Source: Chrysochromulina tobinii
Lineage: Eukaryota; Haptophyta; Prymnesiales; Chrysochromulinaceae
Assembly: GCA_001275005.1 (NCBI GenBank)
Contig: JWZX01002856.1
Coordinates: 1 to 35,376, forward strand
DNA length: 35,376 bases
Direction of reading: 5' to 3'
The stretch's first letter is position 1. Each line of letters opens with the position of its first letter. Positions 8,001 to 15,538 of this stretch are shown piece after piece. A program made the position numbers and the translations under genes. The notes beneath the pieces are model-generated. The model searched no databases. It was given only the letters and a program-made list of their open reading frames with translations, and was not told the DNA's origin.

Positions 8001-10030
8001 GGTTCACGCTGCGCGTCGAGGCGCCCACAGGCGCCAACCCGAGCGCGCGCGTCTGTTGCATGATCGGGCTACATCAGGTGGACGAGAGGTGCGAGGGCGC
8101 ACCCAAGCTGCTCGATGTGGGCCTGGCGGTGCTCGAGGAGTTCGAAGGCGAGCTCATCGAGCACCCCGTCGAAGCGCCCGACGACAACGGCGTCAAGCGC
8201 CCGTGTTCGCTGGGTTCGGCGGTGCAGCGCGATGTGCTGCTTATTGCGCACCTGACTCCGGGCGAGTACATCATCGTGCCCACCTCCTCGGGCGCCCCGC
8301 CCGTGTACGCCGCCGATGTGCCGGCCACAGAGGTGCAAGGTCGGAGCGCCGTGGTGGATGCGACGCCCGAGCTGTACACGCCGGTTCGGCGTGCGCTAGA
8401 GCACACCGCCTTCGCTCTCGACGCGGACATGGATGGCTTGGTTGGCTCGAGTGACTGGCGGCAGCCGTGGGCGCGCGAGTTTGCCGAGGCGGCATGCATT
8501 GACGTGTACGGCTACGGAGCGGCCGCGGCCGCCAACGCCGACGACGCCGCCGATGGTGGCATGATTGATCTCGCTGAGCACGGCGGCGCTCTGAGCGCAG
8601 CCGACCTGTCACGCGTGCTCGGCCAACAGTGGGGCGGCCGGCATGGTGCGCGCCAGCGCCTCGGTCGGCTGCTGCGCGCGGCGGGCTACAATGCGGCGCT
8701 GCAGCCAGTGGCCGCCGACCACGCGTGCGTCGTCTCGGTGCACTCGACCGGACAGGTGAGGCTCGAGCCGCGGCCCGTGGACGAGGCGCAGCACGAGCGC
8801 GTCATGTGTGCGATCATCCGCGCGGGCGGCAAGAAGTTTGTGGTGGGCAAGGTGGAGGTGTGGCAGCTGCAAACGCAGGGCGCCGTCTCGTACGCAGCCG
8901 TCAACACCGACCCGCAGCGAGCGGCCGAGCTGACCATTGACTGCTCCAATTCGACCAACATGCGCTCCGATCACACGATGCTCTCGTCGACGGTCAAGCT
9001 GCCGCCCGACCGCACGGCCCGCCAGGCGCGCCTCGTGCTCGTCCTTGTGCCAAAGGACCGGTGCGAGCCGTGGACCTTCACGGCTAAGATGAGCGCGTAC
9101 GTGCCCAAGCAGCGCCCCACGGCCGTCGACATGGCCGCCCCACCTCCGGCGGCGGCACGCCCCGCACCCTCTGCGGCGGCCAAGCCCGTGGCCGTCGCGG
9201 CCGCAAAGCCCATGGCCACTGTGAGCCCGGCGCAGGCGCCGACAGCTGCGGCCGCTGTGCCCGATGCTGCAAAGGCCCCACCAAGCACACCGGTGGCAAG
9301 CGCCATCGCTCGGCCGCTGCCTCAAGGGGAGAGCGCGGCGGCGGCGGTAGCCGCAGCGGGGCGTGCCATCGCGGTGGCGCGCCCCGCTACCGCAGCGGCG
9401 GGGGCAACTGAGCCCGTGCCCGTGGCGGCTGCAAAGCCGATGGTCAATGCGAAGCCAGCGCTGGCGCCAGCGCAACCATTGTCACGGCCGGTCGCTCTTG
9501 CCATCCAGCCTAGCGAGGGTCGCGCGCTCAATGCGTCCGTGGGCGCGTCGCCGCTGCGGTCGCTCAGCCCGTGCAGCCTCTCCTCGTCGGCGCGGCTCGA
9601 TGAAAGCATGGATGATCCCACGTCGAAGTCGCTGCCGTGGGGCGCGCTCGGCGGGGGCGCGCTTGGCGGGGGCGCGCTCGGCGGGGTTGCGCTTGGCGGG
9701 GGCGCGCTCGGCGGCGCAGGAAGGGCGCCGGCGTTGGCCTCGCCGCTCAACGGCCCCCAGGAAGGCGCCGGGGGTAGGCCGGGGGTGGCCTCGCCGCTCA
9801 CTGCCCCCCGTGCCGTTGCTGCGGCAAGGCCAGCACCCCTAGCTGCTTCCGCGGCCACTTCCGCGGTGTCTCGGCCGATTGCGGCCGCCCGCCCAGTCAC
9901 GGGGCCTGGTGAGGGGCGGCCTGTTGCGAGGGCGGTCGCCGTGCCCGTGGTCGGTGGAAGCTGCGGTGGAGCTGTGCCAGTAGCGAGGGCGCAGGCGGTG
10001 GCGAGGTCGCAGTCCAGTGGCGAATCGTGA
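5078..10030 (+). CDS. GAF-coiled-coil-calpain cysteine protease with EF-hand loop
   Basis: The 1650-residue protein contains, in order: a GAF-like domain (about 20-165); a coiled coil (about 195-285); an Ala/Pro-rich linker; a beta module (about 405-515); a calpain catalytic core; a C2-like region; an EF-hand loop; a second beta module (about 1234-1346); and a low-complexity tail. The catalytic triad is visible as C633 (GNCWFMCS), H800 (VPGHAYTL) and N826 (LRNPWGSFEW), with spacing close to classical calpains, so the protease should be active. D1115-D1126 (DADMDGLVGSSD) fits a calcium-binding EF-hand loop. The GAF domain suggests sensing of a small ligand. The two beta modules share the pattern NSTN or GSTN with a later KxPP, and look like an internal duplication. 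The tail has five GALGG-type units near 9645-9715. It is probably cytosolic and cleaves selected proteins in regulated fashion; substrates are unknown. Confidence 0.9.
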   Translation: MSRDVLAVRRTLRCLETVTPEHRPLAVALQWAMSALRAHWAALHRFADGNPRAKPQLVVSTPSPNDGGGALLDFVADELVPDWLATLVSKAASGSRAVIANHATPSLASSAPCSALCVPILDQDGRTPIGTLTLLSNDVKRAWTTDEQQLLLTAGPLLGLHLTQHRLADQALLLDGATKAPDEHGRGRSLTDQAAKLVHEMRGAFAEKLKAQREEHRVQLRQQAAEHEEATRQLHVQVEKLAERVAVAESDAESTRRDAAVRMHKMLEGLELQHIAELDALREDYAARGGAATAAAAVGATVRAAAGAVPTAATAPPTPQPPRSSCASPPRRPATPAAATQAPKTPSKRAVPLVDPLGGKLVRSGRPVPSSASTVTSEPKTVRPLLDLPKDSKALSPPPPPNWETTVLSDGQAMLYTALFPAEHTGADGEEEGYAFYVESTGFHEVELDIDFNGSTNLRLERVAGSDDGSFGPLTARVKVPPFERKPLARLVFNGGGDDVSMTYDLSWRIKEPDPKAVAERARDDREAIETALDAVKREWMTIKINSRRERSALPSVDTMRRLIAQSHNGSFLDVEFPPLVESIDGVASPLPSTALMYSWRRPTDFLAIEQPPRVFVDGLLPSDVQQGALGNCWFMCSVAAVAEFPALVRSLFLEAWAEGAPGGPSHDADGVYDLMFNKHGQWVHVRVDDYFPCRPSGGPAFSQANGPELWVLLLEKAYAKLHGSYFSLRSGFGYEALMDLTGAPTIYRRFDEDDVSFADIQRYDRLQCLITCSTPGQDTISEGGDGRLAAAGSGLVPGHAYTLIGTAVLPEGTRYAGARLLKLRNPWGSFEWGGRFSDNSVEMSDPDVRRALYDDASTDEIEEPAADDGTFFMMFDDFKQHFTSIAVCIAHVPPQEGLLGPSGGGEAAQRLRPHQLAMWPDVAAALGRGAVRAKTAGSVERRKTCFTLGGSKAHAVDELAHGVAPAKAYRARDWFTLRVEAPTGANPSARVCCMIGLHQVDERCEGAPKLLDVGLAVLEEFEGELIEHPVEAPDDNGVKRPCSLGSAVQRDVLLIAHLTPGEYIIVPTSSGAPPVYAADVPATEVQGRSAVVDATPELYTPVRRALEHTAFALDADMDGLVGSSDWRQPWAREFAEAACIDVYGYGAAAAANADDAADGGMIDLAEHGGALSAADLSRVLGQQWGGRHGARQRLGRLLRAAGYNAALQPVAADHACVVSVHSTGQVRLEPRPVDEAQHERVMCAIIRAGGKKFVVGKVEVWQLQTQGAVSYAAVNTDPQRAAELTIDCSNSTNMRSDHTMLSSTVKLPPDRTARQARLVLVLVPKDRCEPWTFTAKMSAYVPKQRPTAVDMAAPPPAAARPAPSAAAKPVAVAAAKPMATVSPAQAPTAAAAVPDAAKAPPSTPVASAIARPLPQGESAAAAVAAAGRAIAVARPATAAAGATEPVPVAAAKPMVNAKPALAPAQPLSRPVALAIQPSEGRALNASVGASPLRSLSPCSLSSSARLDESMDDPTSKSLPWGALGGGALGGGALGGVALGGGALGGAGRAPALASPLNGPQEGAGGRPGVASPLTAPRAVAAARPAPLAASAATSAVSRPIAAARPVTGPGEGRPVARAVAVPVVGGSCGGAVPVARAQAVARSQSSGES
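9636..9720 (+). repeat. GALGG-coding short tandem repeats in calpain tail
   Basis: A unit close to ggcgcgctcggcggg repeats about five times and encodes GALGG-type pentapeptides, with one variant (GVALGG). The period is 15 bases, so the frame is kept. It is a low-complexity spacer within the disordered C-terminal tail. Confidence 0.75.
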
Positions 10031-10496
10031 ACGCGCGTCGCACTGTCTCGCGTGCGGGGACACCACAGGTGTGAAAGCACTGAGCAGTAACTCGCAAATC
10101 TAGAGTACGTCTAGTCGATCGTAAGTCGATCGCCGCTCGGTCGCTTGATCTTTTGTTTAACTCACCGTATACTCACGGTCACCCGTCAACACCGTACACC
10201 CGTCAGCGCGCAAGTCGAGCGGTACTAGGTACGCGCGTAGACCCAGGCGTAGACCACGACTCGCGAGATATCCCCCAGCAGGCAGCACACGACAAGGAAC
10301 AAGGTGGATGGTAGCGGTCGACCGGCCGCTTCAGTTCGGTCCGGTATACAAAGAGCCCCCGCAGGGCAGAGCAAACCATGAGTATCTCCTCCTCGAGGCC
10401 TCAACTCCTCGAGACTCTGCAGCCTGAAATGCTCTGTGTTCGGAGGAGTTGCGGGCGCTCGCGTCGCACATGCGAAAGTCCGCCCTTGCCCCGGCC
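10031..10496. other. Convergent intergenic region (3' flanks)
   Basis: These 466 bases lie between the stop codons of the plus-strand calpain-like gene and the minus-strand triphosphatase fusion gene. They should hold both 3' untranslated regions. Short direct repeats of gtcgatcg occur near 10112-10132. A 102-codon minus-strand frame (10225-10533) overlaps the end of the next gene in another frame and has no recognisable features. I see no RNA gene. Confidence 0.55.
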
Positions 10497-13475
10497 TCAA
10501 CTCGGCTTCACCTTTCGCCGTACCCGCTTCCACGCCTTGGCCTCAAAGTCGAGCTTGAGCACAATCTCGTGCATGTCACCGTCGGCCTCGAGCACGAGCT
10601 CGCGCGCGCCGCTGTGGCCGCCGTCGAGGCAAAAGAAGGCGAGCGCTGGCTCGGCCACATCTGGCTCGACGGCTCTCAACGCGTCGCGCAGCGCATCCGG
10701 CACTTGCCCGAGTCGCCGATCTCGGCGCGCCTCCGGGTTCTCGGGCGGCGCTGCCGCACTTTCATCCGCCCCGTACTCCGCCGTGCCGCCCTCGCCTTCG
10801 ACCGCCATCGCCATCGATGCGGAAACAAAGGCAATGGGCCGCAAGGGCTGCGGCCTCGGCCCGCTCGGCGGCGGCGGCGCGCGGATTGCCTGTCCAATTG
10901 GCGGCGGGCCAGCAGGCAGCATCGGTGGCGGTGGCGAATAGTAGGGAGCCAGCTGCGATAGAGGCAGCGGAAGCCCGAGCGGCAGCGGATACGGGCCAGC
11001 ACCTGGGGCAACGCCGTGAGGGGAGGGTGGCGGCGGCCCGTGGTGGCCATAAGGATATGAAGGCGCGAGCAGCGGGTAGGGATGATTATTGTAGGGATGT
11101 GAGGAGCCCTTGCCGCCGTGCCTGTTCCAGTCATCGCGGTCACGATCACGGCGCCGATCGGACCCGCCGCCGCCGCCGCCCCTGTGCCAGTCATCGCGCC
11201 CACCGACCCAGTGGCGGCGACCGCCGCCGCGCTGTTGCTCCCACGGCGGCGGCTCGAAGCGGCCCTGGGATGGCTCGCCGCGCCGCATCTCCCCACCTCC
11301 GCCGTCTATCAGAGCAGACGACGAGTACGATCGATCACGGGGATCCTTTTGATCCTCGTGCGGCACATTCGGGTAACTCATCTCGAGCTGCTCCTCGGCC
11401 GGGAGCGGCTCGGGAGCGGGGTCGTCGGCCGACGTGTAGAGGAGCTGCCGGTCATCGGACGCTCGGCTCGAGAAGCGCGGCTGGACCATGAGCTTGGTCG
11501 TATGCACGCCGCGCTCCTTCATCATCGAGATGTTGCGCTCGTGACTCTCGAATCGACAGATGATGAGCACCGCGCCGATGCTGCCGCCACGCAGCCGGTT
11601 GGCGAGCCACTCGGCGCAGTGCGGTGTGCTCATGTAATGATAGTACACGTACGAGATCAGGGCGAGGTCGATCCGGCCCACACCGCTCGCCGCCATCAGC
11701 CCGTCGCCGTCGTTGACATCCCACTCGTCGAAGGCTAAGCCAAGGCCTTCTGCACAGGGCCGCCAGCTCGCCTCCAGGTCGAGCGACTTGAGCGTCACGG
11801 CCGCCGCGGGCAGGTACTCGTCGCAAAATGCCTTGGCCCCAAGCAGCTCGAAGCCCGGCCCTCCCCCGAGCGAGACGATCGAATACGGGATGCTGCCCGG
11901 CGCCGCGCCGTCGGCGGTGGCACGCTGCAGCTTCGCAAAGGCACCCTTATTGTACGCGCGCTGCATGCAAGCATACGACTCAGTGAAGCGCTGAATTGAC
12001 TTGAGGCGAAGGTACTCGATCTGCAGCCCCTTGTGCGCATAGTTCTCCTGCGACCAGGTGATGCCATGCTCACCCAGATTCGGTTTCTGCGCATAGATCT
12101 TCTCGCCGTCGGCACGCATCTCGGGCTCGGTCAGCTCGAGCGCTTTGATCATGCCCTCAAGCAGCGGCGCGGCCGTGCCAATCATGGCCTGGAGCAGCCC
12201 TGCCCCCTTAGCATTGGTACGGTAGGGCCACCTGCGACGCCGGTCCTGGAAGTACGTGAAGCCGCCACCCTCGTCACGCTGGAGCGCGCCAGCGAAGACG
12301 TCCTCGCCCTCGCCGCCCGCACCGCCCGCGACACCCGCACCGCCAGCGCCGCTGCTGTCGCCCCCTCGCTGCTGCCACCCACGCCCATCACGTCGCTCAT
12401 GTGGGCCGACTCGGGCCCACTCGGGCGGCACGGGCAGCGCCGGCATCGGCCCACCGAGCTTGGCTTGCAGCGCACGCAAGTACTCTTCGCGCCAGAGCCC
12501 CGGTGGTCGGATCGCCGCAAACATACCCAATGCGTCTATCAAGTTGTACCCATGCACGTCGCACAGGGCGCGGACCACGACATAGCCTGTACGATTGAGC
12601 CCATGCGTGCAGTGGACGATGGCAAGCGAATTCGATGCCTGTTCCACCGTGTCCGTGGCGGGCTCGGCTGGTGCCCCAGCATCCGTCATCTGTCGCAGGG
12701 CGGCGTAGATCTCCTCCATCTGCTCCTCGGTGGGCACGTCACGGCCGGGGGTTTTCACCTTGAGGTGGCGCACACCCTGGCCCAGCTCGGCGGGCGAATA
12801 GTAACGGTCCGTCGCCGTCAAGTCGATGACAAGGCGCACGTTGGCGCCGCCGCACGCTGTGATGCACAACGCTGGCGTCCAACGCTGCTCAGGTAGAAGC
12901 TGCGCGTCGTATTCGGACGAGAGCGGCGTCTTCACCGGACACATGCCGTGTATGCTGGCCCCGCCGCTCGAGCTCTCGCGCCAACCCTCAGGTATGCTCG
13001 CACCACGAGGCACATGATAATCTCCACCCTTGCCAATGAAGTTTGATGGCGGCGGGGGCAATGGAGGAAATGGCGGTGGTGGCAGCGGAGGCGGTGGCGG
13101 CGGAGGTGGTGGCGGCGGAGGTGGAAGTTCGGGCTCGCTATTCGTCGCAAACGTCGCCGGCGGTGCTGCTGCGGGAGGTGCGGCAGATGGCGCCTTCTTA
13201 GGGATGCGGAAGCGCGAGGACGTGGTCACTTTCTTTGGCTCTTCCTCGCCACCTACCTCCGCGGCGCCTTCAATGCTGACCGCTGCCGCTTTCGGCTCCT
13301 CCGGCTCACGCTCCCGCTTTCGGCTCATGCTGACCGCAGCTGCGTCAGCCACTTTCTTTGGCTCTTCCTCGCCACCTACCTCCGCGGCGCCTTCAATGCT
13401 GACCGCTGCCGCTTTCGGCTCCTCCGGCTCACGCTCCCGCTTTCGGCTCATGCTGACCGCAGCTGCGTCAGCCAT
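10497..13475 (-). CDS. mRNA-capping RNA triphosphatase domain fused to methyltransferase-like domain
   Basis: The 992-residue protein starts with two 41-residue copies of an Arg/Glu-rich segment, then a long Pro run. A cysteine-phosphatase domain follows (about 165-345). Its active-site loop, H288-C289-THGLN-R295-TG, matches the HC-x5-R signature of metazoan/plant capping-enzyme RNA 5'-triphosphatases and PIR1/DUSP11, which remove the gamma phosphate of nascent RNA. A second domain (about 430-680) has a Rossmann-type S-adenosylmethionine motif, IVSLGGGPGFELLG near residue 533. Acidic strand ends follow (LDLEASW, EWDVNDGDG), then ALISYVYYHY. After it come an RGG/RD-rich region, a Pro/Gly/Tyr-rich region and an acidic C-terminal part. 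I see no KxDG guanylyltransferase motif. A role in mRNA 5'-end processing is likely; the methyl acceptor is unknown. The start is the ATG just before the first repeat copy. Confidence 0.82.
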   Translation of the reverse strand: MADAAAVSMSRKREREPEEPKAAAVSIEGAAEVGGEEEPKKVADAAAVSMSRKREREPEEPKAAAVSIEGAAEVGGEEEPKKVTTSSRFRIPKKAPSAAPPAAAPPATFATNSEPELPPPPPPPPPPPPPLPPPPFPPLPPPPSNFIGKGGDYHVPRGASIPEGWRESSSGGASIHGMCPVKTPLSSEYDAQLLPEQRWTPALCITACGGANVRLVIDLTATDRYYSPAELGQGVRHLKVKTPGRDVPTEEQMEEIYAALRQMTDAGAPAEPATDTVEQASNSLAIVHCTHGLNRTGYVVVRALCDVHGYNLIDALGMFAAIRPPGLWREEYLRALQAKLGGPMPALPVPPEWARVGPHERRDGRGWQQRGGDSSGAGGAGVAGGAGGEGEDVFAGALQRDEGGGFTYFQDRRRRWPYRTNAKGAGLLQAMIGTAAPLLEGMIKALELTEPEMRADGEKIYAQKPNLGEHGITWSQENYAHKGLQIEYLRLKSIQRFTESYACMQRAYNKGAFAKLQRATADGAAPGSIPYSIVSLGGGPGFELLGAKAFCDEYLPAAAVTLKSLDLEASWRPCAEGLGLAFDEWDVNDGDGLMAASGVGRIDLALISYVYYHYMSTPHCAEWLANRLRGGSIGAVLIICRFESHERNISMMKERGVHTTKLMVQPRFSSRASDDRQLLYTSADDPAPEPLPAEEQLEMSYPNVPHEDQKDPRDRSYSSSALIDGGGGEMRRGEPSQGRFEPPPWEQQRGGGRRHWVGGRDDWHRGGGGGGSDRRRDRDRDDWNRHGGKGSSHPYNNHPYPLLAPSYPYGHHGPPPPSPHGVAPGAGPYPLPLGLPLPLSQLAPYYSPPPPMLPAGPPPIGQAIRAPPPPSGPRPQPLRPIAFVSASMAMAVEGEGGTAEYGADESAAAPPENPEARRDRRLGQVPDALRDALRAVEPDVAEPALAFFCLDGGHSGARELVLEADGDMHEIVLKLDFEAKAWKRVRRKVKPS
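13227..13472. repeat. 123-bp exact tandem duplication in coding sequence
   Basis: Copy one is 13227-13349 and copy two 13350-13472. By eye the two are identical over all 123 bases, and 123 is a multiple of three. Each copy encodes the 41-residue segment that begins ADAAAVSMSRKRERE at the N-terminus of the triphosphatase fusion protein. Perfect identity at synonymous sites indicates a very recent duplication, active conversion, or an assembly duplication. Confidence 0.9.
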
Positions 13476-13735
13476 TCTGCACCGGTGCGTTGCTCACGTT
13501 TGTCAACTCGTTCTATAGTAAGCTCAGCGCACGAAGCCGCGGCTCGAGGTTCGATAATAAAAGGTGTGAATTGTACTGTGAACGGTCGCATGGAAGTACA
13601 ACGCATTAGATCGCAGTTTTATCGCAGCCTGGGACACAGGTCACAGCGCCACGCCGGTGCTCCTGAACGCTCGGAGAGCCTGACACATATCAGTAACTCG
13701 TCGCAGTACGCAGATTGCCGTTTGCCTCGACGTCC

Positions 13736-15334
13736 TCACGTGCTGCCGAACTCGGCATCCCACTTTGCATACCGCTCGGCGGCATGGACCGTGGGCCGAG
13801 TCGCGCTGAGTGCGGCGTCGAGGTCCTCGGCGGAGACGGGCCCGGGTTTGGGCGGCGTGACAAGTGCGCGCCCGCTCGGTGCGTCGAGGTCGAGCGTGGC
13901 GAGCAGCCGTCGGAGCGGTCGCATCGCCGCCTCCTTGGCGACGAGGACGAGGTCTGAGCCCGAGTAGCCCTCCGTGCGCATTGCGATCTCATCGAGGCTG
14001 GCGTTCTTTGCGAGGCGGTCGGCGGGGAGCACGCGCTTCAGGATACTCGAGCGCGCCTCTGGCGTTGGATAAGGCACCAGAACACGCTTCTCGAGGCGGC
14101 GGAGCAGCGCCATGTCGAGCTCCCATGGCAGATTTGTCGCAGCAAGCAGGAAGACTTGCTCGGACGAGGCGAGCAGCCCGTCCATCTGGACGAGCAGCTC
14201 CGTCTTCATGCGGCGTGAGCCCTCATGCTCGCCCGCGTCGCCTCGGGCGCTCATGAGCGCGTCGATCTCGTCGACAAAGATGGTCGAGGGCGCGTGGTGG
14301 CGGGCGAGCTCGAAGAGCACACGTACGAGCTTCTCCGAGTCGCCGCGCCACTTGGAGACAATCGATGAGGCGGAGATGTTGAAGAAGGTGGTATTGCACT
14401 CGGTGGCGACCGCCTTGGCGAGCAGCGTCTTACCGGTACCCGGCGGGCCGTAGAGCAGCACACCCTTCCAAGGCTGCAGCAGGCCGGTGAAGTACTCCGG
14501 GTACCGAAGCGGCATGACGAGCGATTCCTTCAGGACGCGTTTGACGCCGTCCGAGCCGGCGACGTCGCCCCAGCGCACGTTCGGGTTCGTCTGGATCATG
14601 TCGCGCTGCAGCCAGCCGGCCAGCTCACGTAGTTCCGCATTGGCTGCCATCGCAGGCGGCAGCCCCGCCTTGCGGATGCGATGCTCCCACGGGTCATCAC
14701 CCTCGCTCTGTGAGCGCGTGAGCGCCTTGCCTGGCTGCTGCCCGCTGACCACCAGGCTCGTCGGATCCAGGCCGCCACCCGCGCCGCTGCCCGGGTCCGT
14801 GCGCTGCCCATGCACGCCATTCTCCTTGCCAGGGCCGCCACCTACCATCGGCAGGCTTGGTGGCGGCGCGGGCGGCCTCGCACGCCGGCCGGCAACGGGC
14901 GCCGCGCCGCGGGCCGACGAGCTGCCGTCGTCGACTGGCTCGTCGGCGGGTGCGCCAGCCGCCGAGCCAGCCGCACCAGTGCTCGACCTCCGCGCACGTG
15001 CGGCCGCAGCGCCGCGTGCTGCGCCTGTAGGTCCATCGACCGCCGCAGAGAACTTGGAGAGCTTTTTGACGAGTGTTGGCTTGCGCGCGAAGCGCAGCTC
15101 GTAGTAATCCTCGAACTCTTGCAACACCTGGATGAGCTCAATGTTGTCGGCGATCTCGTACTGCGCTTGCGTCACGCCGGACTCTGCCTGCAGAGCCTCG
15201 ACGGAGCCCGTGTAGCCCGACTGGGTGAGGTGGTGCAGAATGAGTACGATGAGGTTCTTGCCGCGTTCGGCGCGCCGCTTCTCCTCGAGTAGGCGGCTCT
15301 CGTGCTCGGCGCGGGTTCGAGTCGCTGTAGCCAT
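13736..15334 (-). CDS. KATNAL2: Katanin p60-like AAA ATPase with LisH domain (katanin-like 2)
   Basis: The 532-residue protein has an N-terminal LisH motif (about 28-56, LILHHLTQSGYTGSVEAL). A low-complexity linker follows, then one AAA domain with Walker A GPPGTGKT (about 297-304), Walker B IFVDEID, a sensor segment LLAATNLPWELD, arginine-finger-type RRLEKR, and the C-terminal helix typical of meiotic-clade AAA proteins. LisH plus katanin-type AAA is the arrangement of katanin A-like 2. The family forms ATP-driven hexamers that act on tubulin tails; KATNAL2 is linked to cilia and sperm flagella rather than to robust severing. The length matches the family (about 500-550 residues), so the gene looks complete and without introns. 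It is cytosolic or basal-body located by inference. It is divergent from the BEACH gene across 204 bp. Confidence 0.93.
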   Translation of the reverse strand: MATATRTRAEHESRLLEEKRRAERGKNLIVLILHHLTQSGYTGSVEALQAESGVTQAQYEIADNIELIQVLQEFEDYYELRFARKPTLVKKLSKFSAAVDGPTGAARGAAAARARRSSTGAAGSAAGAPADEPVDDGSSSARGAAPVAGRRARPPAPPPSLPMVGGGPGKENGVHGQRTDPGSGAGGGLDPTSLVVSGQQPGKALTRSQSEGDDPWEHRIRKAGLPPAMAANAELRELAGWLQRDMIQTNPNVRWGDVAGSDGVKRVLKESLVMPLRYPEYFTGLLQPWKGVLLYGPPGTGKTLLAKAVATECNTTFFNISASSIVSKWRGDSEKLVRVLFELARHHAPSTIFVDEIDALMSARGDAGEHEGSRRMKTELLVQMDGLLASSEQVFLLAATNLPWELDMALLRRLEKRVLVPYPTPEARSSILKRVLPADRLAKNASLDEIAMRTEGYSGSDLVLVAKEAAMRPLRRLLATLDLDAPSGRALVTPPKPGPVSAEDLDAALSATRPTVHAAERYAKWDAEFGST

Positions 15335-15538
15335 CGCGTGGCCGTTGAGGGCCGTTGGGCCGTTTCACATTCACGCAAATCGTCAAGACAAGTCGAGTCG
15401 TTTCAAAAAGCCAGCCCCCAGTTCACTTAGGAAACACAAGTTTCGTCCAAGAGAGGACGTGGGGCCCGCCCGGACAAGTTCTCCACCGCGGAGCTCCCGC
15501 CCCTGTGAGGCAACACCGAAACTTGCGCATCAGCGGCG
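15335..15538. promoter_or_regulatory. Divergent promoter region, katanin-like 2 / BEACH genes
   Basis: These 204 bases separate the two start codons of head-to-head genes and must carry both promoters. No named element was recognised. Regulatory status is inferred from gene arrangement alone. Confidence 0.5.

Noticed and set aside
10225-10533. 102-codon minus-strand frame with a hydrophobic end
   Set aside because: It overlaps the end of the triphosphatase fusion gene in a different frame and is not recognisable; the hydrophobic segment alone is weak evidence.
12033-12896. 287-codon plus-strand frame opposite the triphosphatase domain
   Set aside because: It is antisense to the HC-x5-R catalytic domain and shows no recognisable motif.
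15314-15323. GGTTCGAGTC resembling a tRNA B box
   Set aside because: It falls in the first codons of katanin-like 2, and no acceptor stem, anticodon arm or A box can be drawn around it.
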